DNA of 64,000 nt from Mycolicibacterium sp. lyk4-40-TYG-92 (GCF_030209435.1 NZ_JARVRX010000001.1:682001-746000); one strand, 5' to 3'. Shown: positions 45,764 through 54,804, numbered from the stretch's first letter. Made by a program: numbers and translations. The notes: generated by a model from the sequence alone, not told the origin.

Positions 45764-48115
45764 ATGGCAACTGAATTTCAGGGCACGATCAAACTCGACA
45801 TCCGCGACTCGGAGCCCGACTGGGCGCCGTATGCCGCGCCGACCGCCCCACCCGGTGCGCCCAACGTGCTGTACCTGGTGTGGGACGACACCGGCATCGC
45901 CACCTGGGACTGCTTCGGCGGCCTCGTCGACATGCCGGCCATGCGCCGCATTGCCGACAAGGGCGTCCGGTTGTCGCAGTTCCACACCACCGCGCTCTGC
46001 TCGCCGACGCGGGCGTCGCTGCTGACGGGGCGCAACGCCACCTCGGTAGGTATGGCCACCATCGAGGAGTTCACCGACGGCTTCCCGAATTGCCACGGCC
46101 GCATACCTTTTGAGACGGCACTCCTGTCCGAGGTGCTGGCCGAGCGGGGCTGGAACACCTACTGCGTCGGAAAGTGGCACCTGACGCCGCTGGAGGAATC
46201 GAACCTCGCGTCCACCAAACGGCACTGGCCGCTGTCGCGCGGCTTCGAACGCTTCTACGGGTTCATGGGCGGCGAGACCGATCAGTGGTACCCGGAATTG
46301 GTGTACGACAACCATCCCGTCGCGCCACCGGCCACGCCCGAAGAGGGCTACCATCTGTCAAAAGACCTGGCGGACAAGACCATCGAGTTCATCCGTGACG
46401 CGAAGGTCATCGCACCGGACAAGCCGTGGTTCTCGTACGTCTGTCCCGGCGCCGGGCACGCGCCGCACCATGTGTTCAAGGAATGGGCCGACAAGTACGC
46501 CGGCAAATTCGACATGGGTTACGAGGCGTACCGCGACCTGGTGTTGGAGAACCAGAAGCGCCTCGGCATCGTGCCGCCCGACACCGAGCTCTCGCCGATG
46601 AATCCCTATCTGGACGTCAAAGGCCCGAACGGCGAGCCGTGGCCATTGCAGGACACCGTGCGTCCCTGGGACGGGCTCAGCGACGACGAGAAGCGGTTGT
46701 TCGCCCGTATGGCCGAGGTGTTCGCGGGCTTCCTGTCGTACACCGACGCGCAGATCGGCCGGATTCTCGACTACCTGGAGGAGTCGGGACAGCTGGATAA
46801 CACGCTCATCGTCGTCATCTCCGACAACGGGGCCAGCGGCGAGGGCGGCCCGAACGGCTCGGTCAACGAGAACAAATTCTTCAACGGCTATATCGACACC
46901 GTCGAAGAGAGCATGCGGTACTTCGACACCCTGGGCTCGCCGGACACTTACAACCACTACCCGATCGGCTGGGCGATGGCCTTCAACACGCCCTACAAGC
47001 TGTTCAAGCGCTATGCCTCCCATGAGGGCGGCATCGCCGACACTGCAATCATCAGCTGGCCCAACGGAATCCCCGCCCATGGTGAAGTGCGCGACAACTA
47101 CGTCAACGTCGCCGACATCACCCCGACCGTCTACGACCTGCTGGACATCGAACCGCCCGCCGAGGTGCGCGGCGTGCCGCAGCGGCCGCTCGAGGGCGTG
47201 AGTTTCAAAGCGGCCCTGGCAGACTCGGCTGCCGACACCGGCAAGACGACGCAGTTCTACGCGATGCTCGGCACGCGTGGCATCTGGTACGACGGCTGGT
47301 TCGCCAACACCGTGCACGCTGCCACCCCGTCGGGCTGGTCGCACTTCGACAAGGACCGCTGGGAGCTGTTCCACATCGAATCGGACCGCAGCCAGTGCCA
47401 TGACCTCGCCGCGGAGAATCCCGCGAAACTCGCTGAAATGCAAGAACTCTGGTTCGCCGAGGCGGCAAAGTACAACGGCCTGCCGCTGGCCGACCTCAAC
47501 GTGTTCGAGACGCTGCTGCGCGACCGCCCCTACCTCATGCAGGACCGGAAGACCTTCACCTACTACCCGGGCACCGCCGAGGTGGGCATCGGTGCCGGCG
47601 TCGAATTGCGGGGACAGTCGTTCTCGGTGCTGGCAGAGGTCGACGTCGAATCGTCGGCCGCCGAAGGGGTGCTCTTCAAACAGGGCGCCGGCCACGGCGG
47701 ACACGTGCTGTTCGTACAGGATGGCCGGCTGCAGTACGTCTACAACTTCATGGGCGAGGACGAGCAGTTGGTATCCGCGCTCGATCCATTGCCCTTGGGG
47801 CGGCATGTCTTCGGCGTGCGATACGAGCGGACCGGCACCGTCGACGGCAGCCACACACCGCTCGGCACAATCGAACTGCGCATCGACGACGCAGTGGTGG
47901 CAGCCCGACCGGACGTCCGCGCACACCCGGGTACCTTCGGCCTCGCCGGTGGCGGCGTCGCGGTCGGGCGCAACGCCGGCCAACCGGTGTCCAACCGCTA
48001 CCGGGCGCCCTACCCCTTCGTCGGCGGCACCATCGCCAAAGTCGTCGTCGACATCTCGGGCACGCCGTATGTTGACGTCGAACAGGAGCTGGCCAAGGCC
48101 TTCTGCAAGGACTAG
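45764..48115 (+). CDS. atsA: Arylsulfatase
   Basis: A 783-residue sulfatase, nearly the length of M. tuberculosis AtsA (Rv0711, 787). The formylglycine signature CSPTRASLLTGR has its modifiable Cys at 79. Metal-binding Asp41/Asp42 lie in VWDDTG, and downstream motifs include GKWHLTP (about 137-143) and VVISDNGASGEGG (about 348-360). A C-terminal beta-rich region (about 600-780) may bind substrate. Activity requires Cys-to-formylglycine conversion by an FGE-type enzyme. In M. tuberculosis the FGE gene is next door (Rv0712); here the next gene is a lipoprotein instead. No signal peptide seen, so cytoplasmic. Confidence 0.93.
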   Translation: MATEFQGTIKLDIRDSEPDWAPYAAPTAPPGAPNVLYLVWDDTGIATWDCFGGLVDMPAMRRIADKGVRLSQFHTTALCSPTRASLLTGRNATSVGMATIEEFTDGFPNCHGRIPFETALLSEVLAERGWNTYCVGKWHLTPLEESNLASTKRHWPLSRGFERFYGFMGGETDQWYPELVYDNHPVAPPATPEEGYHLSKDLADKTIEFIRDAKVIAPDKPWFSYVCPGAGHAPHHVFKEWADKYAGKFDMGYEAYRDLVLENQKRLGIVPPDTELSPMNPYLDVKGPNGEPWPLQDTVRPWDGLSDDEKRLFARMAEVFAGFLSYTDAQIGRILDYLEESGQLDNTLIVVISDNGASGEGGPNGSVNENKFFNGYIDTVEESMRYFDTLGSPDTYNHYPIGWAMAFNTPYKLFKRYASHEGGIADTAIISWPNGIPAHGEVRDNYVNVADITPTVYDLLDIEPPAEVRGVPQRPLEGVSFKAALADSAADTGKTTQFYAMLGTRGIWYDGWFANTVHAATPSGWSHFDKDRWELFHIESDRSQCHDLAAENPAKLAEMQELWFAEAAKYNGLPLADLNVFETLLRDRPYLMQDRKTFTYYPGTAEVGIGAGVELRGQSFSVLAEVDVESSAAEGVLFKQGAGHGGHVLFVQDGRLQYVYNFMGEDEQLVSALDPLPLGRHVFGVRYERTGTVDGSHTPLGTIELRIDDAVVAARPDVRAHPGTFGLAGGGVAVGRNAGQPVSNRYRAPYPFVGGTIAKVVVDISGTPYVDVEQELAKAFCKD

Positions 48116-48124
48116 GGGACCGAG

Positions 48125-48850
48125 ATGAGCGGAACGATCATCCGGTGCGCCGCCGTGCTGTCGGCGACGATGCTGATGGCGGGCTGTGGCGGCAAGGCCG
48201 ACGAGAAGCCAACCAGTACAACCAAATCCGACGGCACCACGACCACGGCCATCAGTTCGTCGTCGACGTCGGCTACGTCGTCGACGGCGGCGTCCGGGTC
48301 GAAGCTGCCCGACCTGCCAGCGTACGGCGTGCTCGAGACCACCAAACGTCCCCTCGCGGCAGGGGAGCAGGTCTGCGACCCGCCTGGCCCGCCGGCGCAG
48401 ACCATGACCGCGACCACCGGAGCGCCCGGCTCGCCGAGCGTCGTCGTCGCGGTTCCCGACGGATTCAGCCAAGGGGCGCCGGCATCGGGCGATGTTGCTC
48501 TCAACCTGGCCGGACCCGACGGCGTCGCCGGCACCGTGAAGATCAGCCCGACGCCCCTCGATGCCGGTGCTGCGTTCCAGCAGTACGCCGATGCGCGCAC
48601 CGCGGGCCACGAGTTCAACAGCGTCAGCATCCTGTCCGGCGACCTGTGCGGTTACAGCGGGCAGAAGCTGATGGGCGTCCTTGCCGAAAAGCCCGGCGGC
48701 GGCAGCGACTACGTCGACCGCATCGTGCACGTGTGGACCAACAACGGGAACTACCTGATCGCGCTGCAGTTGCAGGGACCCGCCGGTTCGAAGGGCATCG
48801 ATGCGGCGAAGCCGGTGCTGCTGGGGGACTTCGGTATCCAGATGGGCTGA
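48125..48850 (+). CDS. Putative LpqN/LpqT-like lipoprotein
   Basis: A 241-residue predicted lipoprotein. A signal peptide of about 20 residues with lipobox LMAGC (Cys21) is followed by a Ser/Thr-rich linker (about 28-58) and a globular domain with VVVAVPDGFSQG (about 113-124) and SGDLCGYSGQK (about 172-182), reminiscent of the LpqN/LpqT family. Those proteins act in cell-envelope assembly; a specific function here cannot be given. It starts nine bases after atsA and is probably co-transcribed. Confidence 0.75.
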   Translation: MSGTIIRCAAVLSATMLMAGCGGKADEKPTSTTKSDGTTTTAISSSSTSATSSTAASGSKLPDLPAYGVLETTKRPLAAGEQVCDPPGPPAQTMTATTGAPGSPSVVVAVPDGFSQGAPASGDVALNLAGPDGVAGTVKISPTPLDAGAAFQQYADARTAGHEFNSVSILSGDLCGYSGQKLMGVLAEKPGGGSDYVDRIVHVWTNNGNYLIALQLQGPAGSKGIDAAKPVLLGDFGIQMG

Positions 48851-48863
48851 CTGCTGCGGCTCA

Positions 48864-49184
48864 TCATTCGGGATTGGTCAACCGCGCCAGGACGATTCCG
48901 CCGACGATCATTGACAGGGCCACTGCCCGGCCGATGTTCAGCGGATCGTTGTGGACCAGTACGCCGATGGCGATGGCACCGACGGCACCGATGCCGGTGA
49001 ACACCGCGTAGGCGGTGCCGACCGGCAGGGTCCGCATCGCCAGCGACAACAGGTACACCGACAACGCGCCGACGAGGACGCAGACGATCGTCGGCAGCAG
49101 CCGGGTGAACCCGTCGGTCGGTTTGATGCTCTGGGACCACGCGATCTCCACGCCGCCGGCCAAAGCGAGTATCAGCCAGCTCAT
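48864..49184 (-). CDS. Small multidrug resistance exporter of the Gdx/SugE type
   Basis: A 106-residue protein with four transmembrane helices. The essential proton/substrate Glu13 is in LAGGVEIAWSQSIK, and KPTDGFTRLLP (about 21-31) is the Gdx/SugE-type loop motif; this group exports guanidinium, though several members handle quaternary ammonium compounds. It functions as an antiparallel dimer in the membrane. Encoded in the same operon as the azoreductase, overlapping by four bases (ATGA), and presumably under the divergent TetR. Confidence 0.85.
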   Translation of the reverse strand: MSWLILALAGGVEIAWSQSIKPTDGFTRLLPTIVCVLVGALSVYLLSLAMRTLPVGTAYAVFTGIGAVGAIAIGVLVHNDPLNIGRAVALSMIVGGIVLARLTNPE

Positions 49185-49834
49185 TTCGCATACTCCGCGG
49201 CCAACGCGCGCGCGGTGCTCAGCGCCGCCGTCAGGGATGCGTCGTGCCCGTCGCGGAACTGGGCGAGTGTGGGATCCACCCGGGCGTTGGCCAGTTCGGC
49301 GTTGATGAACACGGTGTCGGTGACGGCGAAATGCCCGGCGAAGAAGTCACGCAGGAATCGCTCCTGATAGTCGAAGGCCGCCTTGGGCGAGCCCGGCGAA
49401 TAGGCGCCGCCCCGTGCGGTGGCAACCACGAACCGTCTGGGTGCCAACGACATTCGCGGAAACGTCACCTGGTCCAGCCAGGCCTTCAGGGCGGCCGGAA
49501 TCGAATAGTTGTACATCGGCGTACCGATCAGCACGACGTCGGCCGAGCGCAATTCGGTCAGCAATGGTTCGACGACGGCCCAGGCCGCGGATTGGGCGGG
49601 GGTGCGTGCCAGGCCCGCCAACTCGCCGAGGTCGGTGACTCCGGCGGCAAGTGCCGCATCGCAGATCTCGGTCCAGCCGGCGTCGATGAACGGCACCGGC
49701 TCGGCCGCCACGTCGCGGTAGCGGTAGGTGCCGTCGGGCGCCGCCGCACGCCAGGCCTGCGCGAACGCGGCACTGACCTGCCTGCTGATCGAGGTGTTCC
49801 GGGCGCTGGCATCGAGGTGAAGCAACGTGGTCAT
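49181..49834 (-). CDS. azoR: FMN-dependent NADH azoreductase/quinone reductase
   Basis: A 217-residue flavodoxin-fold oxidoreductase of the AzoR group. Landmarks: LLHLDASARNTSISRQVSAA (about 4-23), GTPMYNYSIPAALKAWLDQV (about 98-117, FMN binding) and ATARGGAYSPGSP (about 137-149). It reduces azo dyes and quinones with NADH. The ATG at 49834 is preceded by GAGAGGATCATC. Its stop overlaps the SMR exporter start, and a long inverted-repeat operator separates it from the divergent TetR. Confidence 0.92.
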   Translation of the reverse strand: MTTLLHLDASARNTSISRQVSAAFAQAWRAAAPDGTYRYRDVAAEPVPFIDAGWTEICDAALAAGVTDLGELAGLARTPAQSAAWAVVEPLLTELRSADVVLIGTPMYNYSIPAALKAWLDQVTFPRMSLAPRRFVVATARGGAYSPGSPKAAFDYQERFLRDFFAGHFAVTDTVFINAELANARVDPTLAQFRDGHDASLTAALSTARALAAEYAK

Positions 49835-49850
49835 GATGATCCTCTCAAAA

Positions 49851-49898
49851 TGGACACAATGTCCGGTTAATGATGGAAGCAACCGGACGTTGTGTCCA
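49851..49898. promoter_or_regulatory. Double TetR operator between azoR and its regulator
   Basis: TGGACACAATGTCCGGTT (49851-49868) and AACCGGACGTTGTGTCCA (49881-49898) are inverted copies differing at one base. Each copy is itself a short palindrome (GGACA-CAA-TGTCC and GGAC-GTTGT-GTCC), so two dimers could bind, one over each promoter of the divergent pair. Confidence 0.85.
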
Positions 49899-49910
49899 CT
49901 TATTCCATTG

Positions 49911-50519
49911 GTGAGCTATCGTGCGGAGGTGGACATCGGTGCGGACCTGCTCGGCACTGGCGACGCCGGCGCCGAGCGCGCCGACGCCGCACGCAACCGC
50001 GCCCGGATACTGGCTGCGGCCGCGGAAGTCTTCGCCGGTCGTGACCCACGCAGCGTCACGATGGAACACATCGCCATTGCGGCCGGCGTCGGACGGGGCA
50101 CGCTCTATCGCCGCTACCCGAACACCGCGGCCATCGCCGTCGCACTGCTCGACGAACATGAACGCGCCCTGCAGCGCCAACTGATCTCCGGAGAACCCCC
50201 GCTCGGACCGGGAGCTGCTCCGGCCGAACGGCTTTCGGCGTTCTATGCCGCCATGGTCGACCTTCTCGACCGCCACGTGGATCTCGCGCTCGGCGCTGAG
50301 GTCGGCGGCGCCCGCTTCAGCACCGGGGCCTACGGTTTCTGGGCCGCGCACGTTCGCGCCCTGCTGGTGCAGGGCGAAGTCGAGGATCCGGACGCGCTGG
50401 TGGACATCCTGTTGGCGCCATTGGCTGCCGAGAATTTCCTGCATCAACGCGAACGCGGACTGTCCGTCACCCAGATCAGTGATGCGCTGACCCGGCTGGC
50501 GTACGCGATGCTCGGCTGA
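49911..50519 (+). CDS. TetR-family transcriptional regulator
   Basis: A protein of about 202 residues with a TetR domain in the first 75 (NRARILAAAAEVFAGRDPRSV near 27-47, HIAIAAGVGRGTLYRRYPNT near 51-70) and an effector domain with a conserved SetR/TetR_C portion (AYGFWAAHVRALLVQGE). Divergent from azoR/SMR and their likely repressor, probably sensing a quinone, dye or electrophile. GTG at 49911 lies 13 bases past the operator with no ribosome-binding site; a GTG at 49929 is also possible. Confidence 0.85.
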   Translation: MSYRAEVDIGADLLGTGDAGAERADAARNRARILAAAAEVFAGRDPRSVTMEHIAIAAGVGRGTLYRRYPNTAAIAVALLDEHERALQRQLISGEPPLGPGAAPAERLSAFYAAMVDLLDRHVDLALGAEVGGARFSTGAYGFWAAHVRALLVQGEVEDPDALVDILLAPLAAENFLHQRERGLSVTQISDALTRLAYAMLG

Positions 50520-50609
50520 CGACTCTTCAGATTCAGCGCGAGCAGATCCCTGTGCAGGCGTCGCGGCACCGGCAACGATGAGCCGACATCGGGTGACGGG
50601 AGAGGCGTG

Positions 50610-50735
50610 ATGACTGAGACCGAGGCGACGCACGGCTGGGTGAGCCGTGTCGGGACTGATTGGTGGGCAACAATATTGGGTCTGGCCGTGACGGCACTGG
50701 CCGTGGCCGGCGTGCTGCCGAAGATCGGTTGGTGA
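50610..50735 (+). CDS. Small membrane protein, detached N-terminal helix of the YeiH family
   Basis: A 41-residue protein (begins [20 protein letters not shown]) with one transmembrane helix, [20 protein letters not shown] (about 21-40). Longer YeiH-family exporters start with a similar DWWA-x-x-G-L helix fused to the transporter; here it is a separate gene. It has GGGAGAGG upstream and ends five bases before the transporter gene, so both are translated from one mRNA. Too short for standard gene finders, but the coding sequence and spacing are convincing. Confidence 0.72.
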   Translation: MTETEATHGWVSRVGTDWWATILGLAVTALAVAGVLPKIGW

Positions 50736-50739
50736 CGCG

Positions 50740-51873
50740 ATGACCGTCGATGCGGCTGATACCGCCGACCACGTCGAATCGGGCGGCGATCACAGCGAAT
50801 CCACCGGGGCCCGGAGATTCCTCGATTACCTGCCCGGCCTCCTGCTGCTGGTGGCGGTCGGCTTGGCCGGCAAATACGCCCAGATCGGCTGGCTGGCCCT
50901 GGCCAAGCATGAGCACTGGCGCGTACCCGACATCGAATACGTGCTGTGGGCCATCGTCTTCGGTTTGATCATCACCAATACCGTTGGTCTGCACCGGATT
51001 TTCCGCCCCGGTGTCGCCACGTACGAATTCTGGCTCAAGGTCGGCATCGTCCTGCTGGGCGCGCGGTTCGTCCTCGGCGACGTCCTCAAGCTCGGCGCCA
51101 CCAGCCTCGTGCAGATCCTGATCGACATGACGGTCGCGGGCGCCATCATCATCGCCGCGGCCCGCTGGTTCGGCCTGTCCGGAAAGCTCGGCTCCCTGCT
51201 GGCCATCGGGACGTCGATCTGCGGCGTCTCGGCGATCATCGCGGCCAAGGGCGCCATCCGGGCGCGCAACTCCGACGTCAGCTACGCGATCGCCTCGATC
51301 CTGGCGCTCGGCGCCGTCGCGCTGTTCGTGCTGCCGCCGCTGGGCCACGCCATCGGGCTGACCGACCACGAGTTCGGGTTGTGGGCCGGCCTCGCGGTCG
51401 ACAACACCGCCGAGACCACGGCCACCGGCTACCTGTTCTCCGACGAGGCCGGTAAGACCGCGGTCCTGGTGAAGTCGGTGCGCAACGCGCTGATCGGCTT
51501 CGTCGTCCTCGGCTTCGCCATCTACTGGGCAGCCAAGGGCGAGGCCGACGCCGTGGCGTCCGGCGTGCGCGCCAAGGCCGCATTCGTCTGGCAGAAGTTC
51601 CCGAAGTTCGTGCTTGGCTTCCTCGCGGTCTCGGCTGTCGTCACCGCCGGGCTGTTGAGCAAGGGACAGATCGCGAACCTGGCCGCGGTGTCCAAGTGGG
51701 CGTTCCTGCTGACCTTCGCGGGGGTCGGGCTGTCCACCGACTTCCGGCAGATCGCGCGCACCGGCTGGCGCCCGCTCGTGGTCGCGGTGATCGGCCTGGT
51801 CGTGGTGGCGACGGTGTCGCTGGCGCTGGTGCTGCTGACGTCGCGCGTGCTGGGCTGGGGTGTCGTCGGCTGA
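50740..51873 (+). CDS. YeiH-family putative sulfate exporter
   Basis: A 377-residue membrane protein with about ten transmembrane helices, of the UPF0324/YeiH (PSE) family. Recognisable stretches are [19 protein letters not shown] (about 75-93), [20 protein letters not shown] (about 101-120) and [20 protein letters not shown] (about 161-180). Family members are proposed to export sulfite or related anions, but evidence is limited. It follows the 41-residue helix protein by five bases and is followed by a perfect 25-bp hairpin. Confidence 0.85.
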   Translation: MTVDAADTADHVESGGDHSESTGARRFLDYLPGLLLLVAVGLAGKYAQIGWLALAKHEHWRVPDIEYVLWAIVFGLIITNTVGLHRIFRPGVATYEFWLKVGIVLLGARFVLGDVLKLGATSLVQILIDMTVAGAIIIAAARWFGLSGKLGSLLAIGTSICGVSAIIAAKGAIRARNSDVSYAIASILALGAVALFVLPPLGHAIGLTDHEFGLWAGLAVDNTAETTATGYLFSDEAGKTAVLVKSVRNALIGFVVLGFAIYWAAKGEADAVASGVRAKAAFVWQKFPKFVLGFLAVSAVVTAGLLSKGQIANLAAVSKWAFLLTFAGVGLSTDFRQIARTGWRPLVVAVIGLVVVATVSLALVLLTSRVLGWGVVG

Positions 51874-51882
51874 CCGATACCG

Positions 51883-51940
51883 CGAAAACGACGAAATGGT
51901 CGCTGCCAACGAATCGGCAGCGACCATTTCGTCGTTTTCG
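51883..51940. terminator. Perfect 25-bp inverted repeat after the YeiH gene
   Basis: Bases 51883-51907 and 51916-51940 are exact complements with an eight-base spacer (AACGAATC). The inner end is GGTCGCTGCC/GGCAGCGACC and the outer end CGAAAACGACG/CGTCGTTTTCG. It starts ten bases after the transporter stop. A terminator is the simplest role; the U-rich segment is inside the stem rather than after it. A second small palindrome (GAACGG-T-CCGTTC, 51965-51977) follows. Confidence 0.65.
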
Positions 51941-52087
51941 GGGCGTAGACCACGTAATACGACGGAACGGTCCGTTCGTGGCAAACATATATTCTTGGCT
52001 GTGGATTTCCTGATGACTTAGAAAGTGCCTAGTTTTCGTTGCTGATGACCGACTAGTCTGGCCCTGCATTAACGGGGGTTGGCAACT

Positions 52088-53170
52088 ATGGCAAATAATA
52101 TCGTTTCGTGTCGGGGGATTCGAAATGCTGTTGCGTCGGCTCACGACATTCTGGTTGGGCCGTGGATCGGGGTCCGGCTGGTCAATCGGCGACGGCCGAA
52201 CGGCACAGGTGAACGCGACGTCCTGCGGCGCAGCGAGCAGCGATTGACGCTGGCCGCTCGCGTCGGCGGACTGGGGATATGGGACTACGACATCGCGCGC
52301 GACGCGCTCTACTGCGACGACACCTGGTACCGCATCGTGGGGCGCGACCCTGCTGAACCAGTTCGATCGATCACAGATTTTCGCCCGTTCATCCACCCAG
52401 AGGATGTCGATCAGGCGACCGAGGTGGTGCACACAGCCGCCGAACTCCTCGAGTCGGGGCTGGACTACTCCATGGAGTACCGGATCATCCGTCCCGACGG
52501 CGAGATCCGCTGGGTGCGCTCCACCGCCTGCCTGATCACGGACTCGCGCGAAGTCGCGACCCGGGCAATCGGTTTCATCGTCGACGTGACCGATTCCCGG
52601 CGCAACGAGATGGCGCTGCGGCACGCGAATGAGTCTCTCCGGGAAGCTCAGGCCGGGCTGGCGCGGCAGATCTTGCAGGACCCCCTCACCGGCATCGCCA
52701 ATCGGCGGGTGTTGGACCAAGAACTTGAACGGATTTGCCTCGAGGCCAACAGGACTCGGCATCCGGTGACTGTCGGCATGATCGATGTCGACCTGTTCAA
52801 AGAGTTCAACGACCGCTACGGGCATCTGGAGGGAGATGCTGCGCTGTGCAAGATCGCCACATTGCTCCGGGCGTCCGTGCGGCGCGTCGACACGGTGGTT
52901 CGATACGGCGGCGAGGAGTTTGCGTTCGTCTTGGCCGACGGCGCCGAACCCGGCCCGATGCTCGACCGGCTTCACGCGGCTCTGCTGGACCTGGCCATTC
53001 CGCATGACTTGTCGCCATACGGACAGGTCACCGTCAGCTGTGGCTGCGTGACGTTCTATTCCTGTCACGACCTGACTCCCACGATGCTGCTGAGGGAGTG
53101 CGACGAGGCCCTCTATGAGGCGAAGGAGAAGGGCCGCAATCGCAACGTTGTTCGCGTCAGAATGGCGTGA
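52088..53170 (+). CDS. PAS-domain diguanylate cyclase
   Basis: A 360-residue cytoplasmic signalling protein. A PAS fold with PAC segment spans about 40-165 (GGLGIWDYDIARDALYCDD near 59-77; YRIIRPDGEIRWVRS near 132-146), then a linker helix, then a GGDEF domain (about 195-355). The active-site motif is YGGEEFAF near 274-281, and the inhibitory c-di-GMP site RxxD is present five residues before it (RRVD). Thus it should synthesise c-di-GMP with product inhibition, under control of a PAS ligand. ATG chosen for GGGGG nine bases upstream. Confidence 0.88.
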   Translation: MANNIVSCRGIRNAVASAHDILVGPWIGVRLVNRRRPNGTGERDVLRRSEQRLTLAARVGGLGIWDYDIARDALYCDDTWYRIVGRDPAEPVRSITDFRPFIHPEDVDQATEVVHTAAELLESGLDYSMEYRIIRPDGEIRWVRSTACLITDSREVATRAIGFIVDVTDSRRNEMALRHANESLREAQAGLARQILQDPLTGIANRRVLDQELERICLEANRTRHPVTVGMIDVDLFKEFNDRYGHLEGDAALCKIATLLRASVRRVDTVVRYGGEEFAFVLADGAEPGPMLDRLHAALLDLAIPHDLSPYGQVTVSCGCVTFYSCHDLTPTMLLRECDEALYEAKEKGRNRNVVRVRMA

Positions 53171-53216
53171 CGCACCGGGCTGGGTAGGCGGTGGGTTGGC
53201 GCCTACGCAGAGCGAT

Positions 53217-53245
53217 TTGGAGCGTTCTGGCTGCTCGCCTAGTAT
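53217..53245 (+). promoter_or_regulatory. Promoter of the spc operon (rplN)
   Basis: TTGGAG (53217-53222), a 17-base spacer and TAGTAT (53240-53245). The -35 is within GATTTGGAGCG, identical to the S10 promoter. It lies in the 195-base gap after the diguanylate cyclase and gives a leader of about 115 bases. Confidence 0.75.
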
Positions 53246-53365
53246 GTAGGGGTTGCCCAGGGCAGACCCCGGTCACACGCTGACTCTGCGTGCCCTTGGA
53301 CAACAAGACCGCGCACGTCCAGGTCGGTATCTGGCGTGCATACAAAACCCAGGTCAGGAGATCGA

Positions 53366-53734
53366 GTGATTCAGCAGGAATCGCGACTCAAGGTCGCCGA
53401 CAACACGGGCGCAAAGGAAATCCTTTGCATCCGCGTGCTCGGTGGCTCGTCGCGGCGCTACGCCGGCATCGGCGACATCATCGTGGCGACCGTCAAGGAC
53501 GCCATCCCGGGCGGCAACGTCAAGCGTGGTGACGTGGTCAAGGCCGTCGTCGTGCGCACCGTCAAGGAGCGCCGCCGGCCGGACGGCAGCTACATCAAGT
53601 TCGACGAGAACGCCGCCGTCATCATCAAGAACGACAATGACCCCCGCGGTACCCGCATCTTCGGGCCGGTCGGTCGCGAACTGCGCGAGAAGAAGTTCAT
53701 GAAGATCGTCTCGCTGGCCCCGGAGGTTTTGTGA
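53366..53734 (+). CDS. rplN: 50S ribosomal protein L14
   Basis: A 122-residue L14. It begins [20 protein letters not shown]; conserved [20 protein letters not shown] (about 53-72) follows. GTG start with AGGAG five bases upstream. Stop overlaps the rplX ATG (TGATG). Confidence 0.99.
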   Translation: MIQQESRLKVADNTGAKEILCIRVLGGSSRRYAGIGDIIVATVKDAIPGGNVKRGDVVKAVVVRTVKERRRPDGSYIKFDENAAVIIKNDNDPRGTRIFGPVGRELREKKFMKIVSLAPEVL

Positions 53735-54051
53735 TGAAGGTGCACAAGGGCGACACCGTGCTGGTCATCGCCGGCAAGGACAAGGGTGCCAAGGGCAAGG
53801 TCATCGAGGCCTACCCGACCCGCAACAAGGTGCTCGTTGAGGGCGTCAACCGGATCAAGAAGCACACTGCGCAGTCTCAGAACGAGCGCGGTGCATCGTC
53901 GGGTGGCATCGTCACCCAGGAGGCGCCGATCCACGTTTCGAACGTGATGGTGGTCGACTCCGACGGCAACGCGACCCGCATCGGCTACCGCGTCGATGAG
54001 GAGAGCGGCAAGAAGGTCCGTATCTCTAAGCGCAATGGCAAGGACATCTGA
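53734..54051 (+). CDS. rplX: 50S ribosomal protein L24
   Basis: A 105-residue L24 with a KOW motif at the start ([20 protein letters not shown]) and the [11 protein letters not shown] segment near 38-48. L24 initiates assembly of the large subunit. It is coupled to rplN by overlap and lies one base before the rplE start. Confidence 0.99.
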   Translation: MKVHKGDTVLVIAGKDKGAKGKVIEAYPTRNKVLVEGVNRIKKHTAQSQNERGASSGGIVTQEAPIHVSNVMVVDSDGNATRIGYRVDEESGKKVRISKRNGKDI

Positions 54052-54052
54052 G

Positions 54053-54616
54053 ATGACCACTGTGGAAAACACTCAGCCCCGGCTGAAGACGCGTTACCGC
54101 GAAGAGATCCGCGACGCGCTCAACAACGAATTCAACTACGCCAACGTCATGCAGATCCCCGGCGTGGTCAAGGTTGTCGTCAACATGGGTGTCGGTGACG
54201 CCGCCCGCGACGCCAAGCTGATCAACGGCGCGGTCAACGACCTGACGCTGATCACCGGCCAGAAGCCGGAAATCCGCAAGGCCCGCAAGTCCATCGCGCA
54301 GTTCAAGCTGCGTGAGGGCATGCCGATCGGCTGCCGCGTCACCCTGCGTGGCGACCGCATGTGGGAGTTCCTGGACCGCCTGATCTCCATCGCGCTGCCC
54401 CGTATCCGCGACTTCCGCGGTCTGTCGGCCAAGCAGTTCGACGGCAGCGGCAACTACACCTTCGGCCTCAACGAGCAGTCGATGTTCCACGAGATCGACG
54501 TCGACTCGATCGACCGCCCCCGCGGCATGGACATCACGGTCGTCACCTCGGCCACCACTGACGACGAAGGCCGTGCGTTGCTGCGGGCCCTGGGCTTCCC
54601 GTTCAAGGAGAACTGA
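54053..54616 (+). CDS. rplE: 50S ribosomal protein L5
   Basis: A 187-residue L5 that binds 5S rRNA. It has [20 protein letters not shown] (about 10-29) and the [20 protein letters not shown] region near 158-177. The ATG at 54053 gives the family length; a longer frame in the preceding gene is not used. Confidence 0.99.
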   Translation: MTTVENTQPRLKTRYREEIRDALNNEFNYANVMQIPGVVKVVVNMGVGDAARDAKLINGAVNDLTLITGQKPEIRKARKSIAQFKLREGMPIGCRVTLRGDRMWEFLDRLISIALPRIRDFRGLSAKQFDGSGNYTFGLNEQSMFHEIDVDSIDRPRGMDITVVTSATTDDEGRALLRALGFPFKEN

Positions 54617-54618
54617 CA

Positions 54619-54804
54619 ATGGCAAAGAAGGCTCTGGTCAACAAGGCCAACAAGAAGCCGAAGTTCGCGGTGCGTGGCTACACCCGCTGCAACAAGTGCG
54701 GTCGCCCGCACTCGGTGTTCCGCAAGTTCGGCCTGTGCCGAATCTGCCTGCGGGAGATGGCTCACGCCGGCGAGCTGCCCGGCGTGCAGAAGTCCAGCTG
54801 GTGA
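54619..54804 (+). CDS. rpsZ: 30S ribosomal protein S14, zinc-binding form
   Basis: A 61-residue type Z S14. Zinc cysteines are in CNKCG (about 23-27) and CRICLRE (about 40-46), marking the zinc-ribbon form used in zinc-replete cells, the mycobacterial rpsN1. It is followed by a strong terminator and an unrelated methyltransferase gene instead of rpsH. Confidence 0.99.
   Translation: MAKKALVNKANKKPKFAVRGYTRCNKCGRPHSVFRKFGLCRICLREMAHAGELPGVQKSSW

Noticed and set aside
46358..48730. A 790-residue reverse-strand frame over atsA and the lipoprotein
   Set aside because: An antisense shadow of atsA, with no family resemblance and crossing two real genes.
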